Source: RUG14871 sp045539425 (GTDB taxonomy: Bacteria; Bacillota_I; Bacilli_A; Erysipelotrichales; Erysipelotrichaceae). Taken from it: a DNA stretch of 34,899 nucleotides. The notes under the pieces were generated by a model, which did not search any database, was not told the DNA's origin, and was given only the letters and a program-made list of their open reading frames with translations. The first letter of the stretch is position 1, and every line of letters starts with the position of its first letter. Below, one piece after another: positions 30,366 through 34,899 of this stretch. Where the stretch lies: contig JAZQFH010000015.1 in assembly GCA_045539425.1 (NCBI GenBank), positions 1 to 34,899 of the forward strand, given 5' to 3'. The position numbers were made by a program, and so were the translations under genes.

Positions 30366-32990
30366 TTATTTATTTTTAATTGCTGCCTGAGCTGCTGCCA
30401 GACGTGCGATTGGTACACGGTACGGGCTGCAGGAGACATATGTCAGACCGACTTTGTGGCAGAATTCGATGGAAGCCGGGTCGCCGCCATGTTCGCCGCA
30501 GATGCCTAACTTGATGTTCGGACGAGTCTGTTTGCCTAAGGAAACAGCCATCTTAATCAGTTTGCCGACACCGTGCTGGTCTAACTTCGCAAACGGATCC
30601 TGTTCATAGATCTTCGCTGCATAGTAGGAATCTAAGAACTTGCCTGCGTCGTCACGGCTGAAGCCGAATGTCATCTGAGTTAAGTCGTTTGTACCGAAGG
30701 AGAAGAATTCTGCTTCTTCAGCGATCTCATCTGCCAGTAAGGCTGCACGCGGGATTTCGATCATCGTACCGACATGGTATTCCATCTCAACGCCGCTTTC
30801 CGCGATCATTTCATTCGCTGTCTTGACAACGATATCCTTGACATATTTTAATTCCTTCACTTCACCGACTAACGGGATCATGATTTCAGGAACAACATGC
30901 CATTCCGGATGTTTCTTCTGCGTGTTGATTGCTGCACCGATAACGGCTTTTGTCTGCATTTCCGCGATTTCCGGATAAGTGACTGCCAGACGGCATCCAC
31001 GGTGACCCATCATCGGGTTGAATTCATGCAGGCTGTCGCAGACTGCTTTCAGATCTTCTGCTTTCATGTTCATCTCTTCGGCGAGGACTCTGATGTCTTC
31101 ATCTTCCGTCGGGACGAATTCATGGAGCGGTGGATCCAGGTAACGGACAGTGACCGGACGGCCTTCCATTGCCTCATAGATGCCTTCGAAGTCTTTCTGC
31201 TGTAACGGCAGAACCTTTTCCAAAGCTGCTTTTCTCTGTTCCGGAGTTGTGGAAACGATCATTTCACGGATTGCTTTCAGTTTTTCGGCTTCAAAGAACA
31301 TATGTTCTGTACGGACTAAGCCGATACCCTGAGCACCGAATTTGACTGCCTGAGCAGCATCTCTCGGAGTATCCGCATTCGTACGGACCTGTAATGTACG
31401 GAATTCATCCGCCCAGCCCATCAGAGTAGCGAAGTTGCCGCTGATGGAAGCAGGTTCTGTCTGAATTGCGCCGGCATAGATGTTACCGGTTGTACCATCT
31501 AAGCTGATATAGTCACCTTCGTTAAAGACTGTGCCGTTTAATTCGAAGGATTTTTCGCCTAAGAAACGGATGTCACCGCAACCGCTGACGCAGCATGTAC
31601 CCATACCACGTGCAACGACGGCTGCGTGGGATGTCATACCGCCACGGGCTGTCAGGATACCCTGGGAAGCAGCCATGCCTTCGATGTCTTCCGGAGAAGT
31701 TTCGAGACGGACCATGACAACCTTTTCACCACGGTTCTTCCATTCGATTGCGTCTGCAGCAGAGAAGACGACCTTACCGCAGGCTGCGCCCGGGGAGGCG
31801 GCTAATGCTGTCGCAATCAGTTTGCCGTTCTTTAAGGATTCTGCATTGAACTGCGGATGTAATAAAGCATCCAGGGACTTCGGTTCAACCTGCATGACAG
31901 CTTCTTCCTTGGAGATCATGCCTTCGTTGACTAAGTCAACAGCGATCTGTAAGGCAGCAGCTGCTGTACGCTTGCCGTTACGAGTCTGTAACATGAATAA
32001 GTTACCGCGTTCAATCGTGAATTCCATATCCTGCATGTCACGGTAGTGATTTTCCAGGATGGAGCAGACTTCCTTGAACTGTTCATATGCATGAGGTGCA
32101 ACTTCACCTAACTGATCGATTGTCTGCGGAGTTCTGACACCTGCGACGACGTCTTCACCCTGAGCGTTCATTAAGAATTCACCGAACAGTTTCTTTTCGC
32201 CGGTTGCCGGGTTACGAGTGAACGCAACACCTGTACCGGAGTCATTGCCCATGTTACCGAAAACCATCATCTGAACGTTAACAGCCGTACCCCAGTCGGA
32301 CGGGATGTCATTCATTCGTCTGTAGTAGATAGCTCTCGGGTTGTCCCAGCTGCGGAAAACGGCCTTGACAGCTTCAATTAACTGTACCTTCGGATCAGAC
32401 GGGAATTCTTCACCCTTCTGTTCGACATAGTAAGCCTTGAACTTCTTGATCATTTCCTTTAAGTCATCCGCAGTGAATTCAGTATCTAATTTGATACCGC
32501 GCTCTGCCTTCATTTCATCGATGATAACTTCGAAGTTGTGTTTCGGAAGTTCCATAACAACATCGGAGAACATCTGAATGAAACGACGGTAGGAGTCGTA
32601 TGCGAAACGTGGATTCTGTGTTAATTCAGCGAATCCCTCAACTACTTCATCATTTAATCCCAAGTTCAGGATCGTGTCCATCATACCAGGCATACTTGCT
32701 CTGGCACCGGAACGGACGGAAACCAGCAGAGGATTGTTCTTGTCACCGAAAGTCTTGCCGCTCTGTGCTTCAAGTTTCTTCAGGTATTCGAAAATCTCAG
32801 CATTGATTTCGTCGTTGATTCTCTTGCCGTCTGCATAGTACTGTGTACATGCTTCAGTCGTGACAGTGAAGCCGTAAGGAACCGGTAAGCCTAAATTTGT
32901 CATTTCGGCTAAGTTGGCACCCTTGCCGCCTAATAATGCACGCATCTGCGCATTGCCTTCAGCGAAGAGATATACGTATTTTTTGCTCAT
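30366..32990 (-). CDS. ppdK: pyruvate, phosphate dikinase
   Basis: PPDK interconverts PEP, AMP and PPi with pyruvate, ATP and Pi; in fermentative anaerobes it often works in the glycolytic direction using PPi. The 874-aa protein has an N-terminal ATP-grasp nucleotide-binding domain (about 1-340, LLGGKGANLAEMTNLGLPVP; VSVRSGARASMPGMMDTILNLG), a central swivelling domain with the phosphorylated His in GGMTSHAAVVARGMGTCC, and a C-terminal PEP/pyruvate TIM barrel ending with the catalytic Cys in GICGEHGGDP. The start MSKKYVYLF follows GGAGGTATTT; an in-frame ATG at 33002 overlaps that site. It has its own -10 box and terminator. A PPDK regulatory protein gene is not adjacent. Confidence 0.98.
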   Translation of the reverse strand: MSKKYVYLFAEGNAQMRALLGGKGANLAEMTNLGLPVPYGFTVTTEACTQYYADGKRINDEINAEIFEYLKKLEAQSGKTFGDKNNPLLVSVRSGARASMPGMMDTILNLGLNDEVVEGFAELTQNPRFAYDSYRRFIQMFSDVVMELPKHNFEVIIDEMKAERGIKLDTEFTADDLKEMIKKFKAYYVEQKGEEFPSDPKVQLIEAVKAVFRSWDNPRAIYYRRMNDIPSDWGTAVNVQMMVFGNMGNDSGTGVAFTRNPATGEKKLFGEFLMNAQGEDVVAGVRTPQTIDQLGEVAPHAYEQFKEVCSILENHYRDMQDMEFTIERGNLFMLQTRNGKRTAAAALQIAVDLVNEGMISKEEAVMQVEPKSLDALLHPQFNAESLKNGKLIATALAASPGAACGKVVFSAADAIEWKNRGEKVVMVRLETSPEDIEGMAASQGILTARGGMTSHAAVVARGMGTCCVSGCGDIRFLGEKSFELNGTVFNEGDYISLDGTTGNIYAGAIQTEPASISGNFATLMGWADEFRTLQVRTNADTPRDAAQAVKFGAQGIGLVRTEHMFFEAEKLKAIREMIVSTTPEQRKAALEKVLPLQQKDFEGIYEAMEGRPVTVRYLDPPLHEFVPTEDEDIRVLAEEMNMKAEDLKAVCDSLHEFNPMMGHRGCRLAVTYPEIAEMQTKAVIGAAINTQKKHPEWHVVPEIMIPLVGEVKELKYVKDIVVKTANEMIAESGVEMEYHVGTMIEIPRAALLADEIAEEAEFFSFGTNDLTQMTFGFSRDDAGKFLDSYYAAKIYEQDPFAKLDQHGVGKLIKMAVSLGKQTRPNIKLGICGEHGGDPASIEFCHKVGLTYVSCSPYRVPIARLAAAQAAIKNK

Positions 32991-33016
32991 AAATACCTCC
33001 ATTTTTACCGTTAATT

Positions 33017-33022
33017 ATTATA
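33017..33022 (-). promoter_or_regulatory. ppdK promoter -10 box
   Basis: TATAAT on the minus strand 27 bases upstream of the start codon; the -35 region (GGTATT) is weak. Confidence 0.6.
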
Positions 33023-33070
33023 CTAAATTCCCAACATAAATACCATAGATAAACAAACTATTTTCCCAAA

Positions 33071-33099
33071 GGAAAAAGCGGAGAAATCTTCCCCGCTTT
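33071..33099 (-). terminator. intrinsic terminator after the HAD phosphatase gene
   Basis: AAAGCGGGGA/TCTCCGCTTT stem followed by TTTTTCC. Confidence 0.8.
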
Positions 33100-33108
33100 C
33101 CGGTGTTA

Positions 33109-33918
33109 TTAAAACAGATTTTTTTCGAGCCAGCGCGCAAAACCGTCCTCGGCGCAGGTGTAATCCGTAACTTCCTTCGCCAGTTTCTTGGAGTCTTCCG
33201 AGCCGTTTTTCAAACAGACGCCATAGCAGTTTTTCAGCATCTCGTTATCGTTGCTCGTATCCCCGAAGGCGATGACTTCCGAGGGGTGGATGCCGTTAAG
33301 ATCACAGAACTTCTTCAAACCGTAGTACTTGCTGATCTTCGGATTCATGAACTCCATCATGACCGTCTGCGTCTTGACGCCTTTGAAGTTCGGATGCGGG
33401 TGCGCCGCAATGTACGCTTCCAGCGTCGGCATCAGCTCTTCCGGTGTACGGAAGAGAACCTTTGCGTTCGGCTTCTCCCAGAATTCCGAGATATCCTCTG
33501 CGACATAAAGCTTCATCAGATTGCGCGTGGAGGAGCCTAAAGACGCCTCGTCGATCTTCATCATCTTCATGCCGTCCTCGTAGTAGATGAACGGGTTCAG
33601 ATCAAACGGTTTCATGAACTCGATGATCTCCTGGATATCCTTCGGTTTCAGCTTGTAGTAATCGTGACGCTTCTTGTGGATGTTGTCCCACACTTCGCAG
33701 CCGTTCATACCGATATTCACATCGAAATCAAAGGAGATCCCCCACCGTTTGGAAAAGCGGCTGATGTCAAACAGGTTTTTCCCGCTGGCCAAACCGAACA
33801 GGTACCCCTGACGGTGCAGTTCTTCGATGGCCCACAGGTTGCGCTCGCTCATCGGCGTTCCCGTGGTCTGGATGGTGCCGTCAATATCCGCGACGACAAG
33901 TTTGATCTTACGGTCCAT
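33109..33918 (-). CDS. Cof-type HAD-superfamily phosphatase
   Basis: A 269-aa HAD hydrolase. Motif I is VVADIDGTIQ (nucleophile and acid Asp), motif II the GLASGK Ser, motif III a Lys in PKISKYYGLKKF, motif IV GDTSNDNEML. The large C2-type cap between motifs I and III (about 85-190) marks the Cof subfamily, which dephosphorylates sugar phosphates, FMN or other small metabolites. The start at MDRKIKLVV is preferred over a GTG at 33927; AGGTGAGG lies just upstream. It follows the phospho-beta-glucosidase gene on the same strand but behind a terminator, so a shared role in sugar-phosphate metabolism is only suggestive. Confidence 0.92.
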   Translation of the reverse strand: MDRKIKLVVADIDGTIQTTGTPMSERNLWAIEELHRQGYLFGLASGKNLFDISRFSKRWGISFDFDVNIGMNGCEVWDNIHKKRHDYYKLKPKDIQEIIEFMKPFDLNPFIYYEDGMKMMKIDEASLGSSTRNLMKLYVAEDISEFWEKPNAKVLFRTPEELMPTLEAYIAAHPHPNFKGVKTQTVMMEFMNPKISKYYGLKKFCDLNGIHPSEVIAFGDTSNDNEMLKNCYGVCLKNGSEDSKKLAKEVTDYTCAEDGFARWLEKNLF

Positions 33919-33981
33919 AATCCTCACCTACCGCTTAATAGAATACCATAATACATATCCGAAAGATACAGAAAACGCCTG

Positions 33982-34006
33982 AAAAAAGGAGGACGTCTGC
34001 CCTCCC
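33982..34006 (-). terminator. intrinsic terminator after the GH1 gene
   Basis: GGAGG/CCTCC stem with a partly paired loop, followed by TTTTTTC on the minus strand. Confidence 0.7.
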
Positions 34007-34017
34007 GTAAACTTCTT

Positions 34018-34899
34018 TTAATCGAGATCTTCGCCGTTACTTGCGATGACTTTCTTATACCAGTAGAAGGAATCCTTGCGACTGCGTGCCATCGTTCCCG
34101 TACCGTCATCATGCTTGTCGACATAGATGAAGCCGTAACGCTTGCGCATTTCACCTGTTCCCGCACTGACAAGGTCGATTGGTCCCCAAGTCGTATAACC
34201 GATTAAATCCACGCCGTTGTCGCAGGCCTTGCCCATGGAGGCAATGTGCTTGCGGAAGTAGTCGATGCGGTATGTGTCATGAATGGAGCCGTCCTCTTCC
34301 ACCGTATCGAATGCGCCTAAGCCGTTTTCCACGACCATTAACGGACGTTCATAGCGGTCATAGATCATTTCCAGATAGTACTGTAAACCATCAGCATCCG
34401 TTGCCCAACCCCAGTCAGAGTACTTCAAATATTCATTTCTTGCTCCGGCTGAGAAGTTGCCGCCGACTTTATCCTTTACCTCATGTGTTGTTACAAGGTT
34501 AGACATATAATAAGAGAATGTATACATATCTACAGTACCGGCAGCTAAATCTAACATATCTTCTTCGGTGATATCTAACTGGACATTGTGTTCATCCCAT
34601 AAACGCTTGCAGTAAGAACCGTATTCACCTAAACACTGAACATCTGAACAATAGAAGATATTCTTTTCCCATGTGTGACGGCATGCCAGAATATCCTTCG
34701 GATCGCATGTTGCAGGATACCATGTGATGCCGCAGATCATACAGCCGATCATATTGTCCGGATCGATCTCATGACCGATCTTGACCGCCTTTGCGGAAGC
34801 AACGAACTTGTTATGCAGGTGCTGGTAGGCATCCTGGAAGTAGTCATCCGGCATATTGTCCGGTAAGAAGTTGATCGTATTGTTGATCTCATTGAAGGT
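34018..34899 (-). CDS. 6-phospho-beta-glucosidase (GH1), 5' end outside the window
   Basis: The frame is open to the window edge, so the first roughly 170-180 residues are missing. The visible part begins TFNEINNTINFLP, which contains the GH1 acid/base Glu (TFNE), and includes the nucleophile in PLMVVENGLGAFD and the phosphate-binding region EMRKRYGFIYVDKHDDG, ending DSFYWYKKVIASNGEDLD. The KRYGFIYVD segment is characteristic of 6-phospho-beta-glycosidases, which cleave PTS-imported cellobiose or aryl-glucoside phosphates. This connects it with the ptsI-based uptake encoded in the same window. An internal ATG at 34854 is not the true start since it lies after the catalytic TFNE. Confidence 0.95.
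   Translation of the reverse strand, partial: TFNEINNTINFLPDNMPDDYFQDAYQHLHNKFVASAKAVKIGHEIDPDNMIGCMICGITWYPATCDPKDILACRHTWEKNIFYCSDVQCLGEYGSYCKRLWDEHNVQLDITEEDMLDLAAGTVDMYTFSYYMSNLVTTHEVKDKVGGNFSAGARNEYLKYSDWGWATDADGLQYYLEMIYDRYERPLMVVENGLGAFDTVEEDGSIHDTYRIDYFRKHIASMGKACDNGVDLIGYTTWGPIDLVSAGTGEMRKRYGFIYVDKHDDGTGTMARSRKDSFYWYKKVIASNGEDLD

Noticed and set aside
1..34899. CRISPR arrays, prophage genes, tRNA or rRNA genes
   Set aside because: None was seen on either strand; no regularly spaced repeats and no tRNA-like cloverleaf outside the T-box leaders.

Overview
The window reads as chromosomal DNA of a low-to-mid-GC Firmicute, most likely of the class Erysipelotrichia. The basis is inference: Firmicute-style ribosome binding sites, two T-box leaders, a sepF-ylmH-divIVA-ileS cell-division cluster, a long-form HPF, a PTS enzyme I, a pyruvate phosphate dikinase and a phospho-beta-glucosidase. 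I cannot name the genus. Every gene but one lies on the minus strand, so the text below runs from high to low coordinates when it follows transcription. Both window ends cut genes: trmB loses its C-terminus at base 1, and a GH1 phospho-beta-glucosidase loses its N-terminus at base 34899.

Region by region. 1-2370: trmB start and pnp. 2512-3464: a coupled Alg13/Alg14-like two-part glycosyltransferase. 3560-5820: an operon of a small unknown protein, an acyl carrier protein and ptsI. 5945-9248: an ABC-F ATPase and a MATE exporter. 9382-10068: yceD (DUF177) and rpmF with a consensus promoter. 10213-13891: pheST under a Phe T-box. 13960-16136: a SpoU-type RNA methyltransferase and a second MATE protein. 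16262-17779: a lipoprotein-anchored class V PLP enzyme (cysteine desulfurase-like). 17938-22526: sepF, ylmH, divIVA and ileS, with an Ile T-box before ileS. 22651-24113: an A+T-rich segment bounded by near-perfect inverted repeats and carrying a Fic gene. 24190-24726: hpf. 24965-25720: the only plus-strand gene, a YwaF/TMEM164-like membrane protein. 25756-28210: a zinc-dependent phospholipase C-like protein overlapping a DUF2779 (Cas4-like plus DEDD exonuclease) gene. 28256-28519: a small XRE regulator. 28695-30294: a DUF2828/vWA gene with a structured, terminator-containing leader and a possible 11-codon leader peptide. 30366-32990: ppdK. 33109-34899: a Cof-type HAD phosphatase and the GH1 enzyme.

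Most of the window is housekeeping: RNA decay and modification, translation, cell division, and PTS/PEP metabolism (ptsI and ppdK both handle the PEP/pyruvate node). The parts that stand out are the extracellular cysteine-desulfurase-like lipoprotein, the inverted-repeat cassette with fic and its TGTGCAT-type operator array, the attenuator-like leader of the DUF2828 gene, and the DUF2779 protein whose Cys cluster is kept while its PD-(D/E)XK core looks lost. All family assignments come from reading motifs by eye; no search was run.
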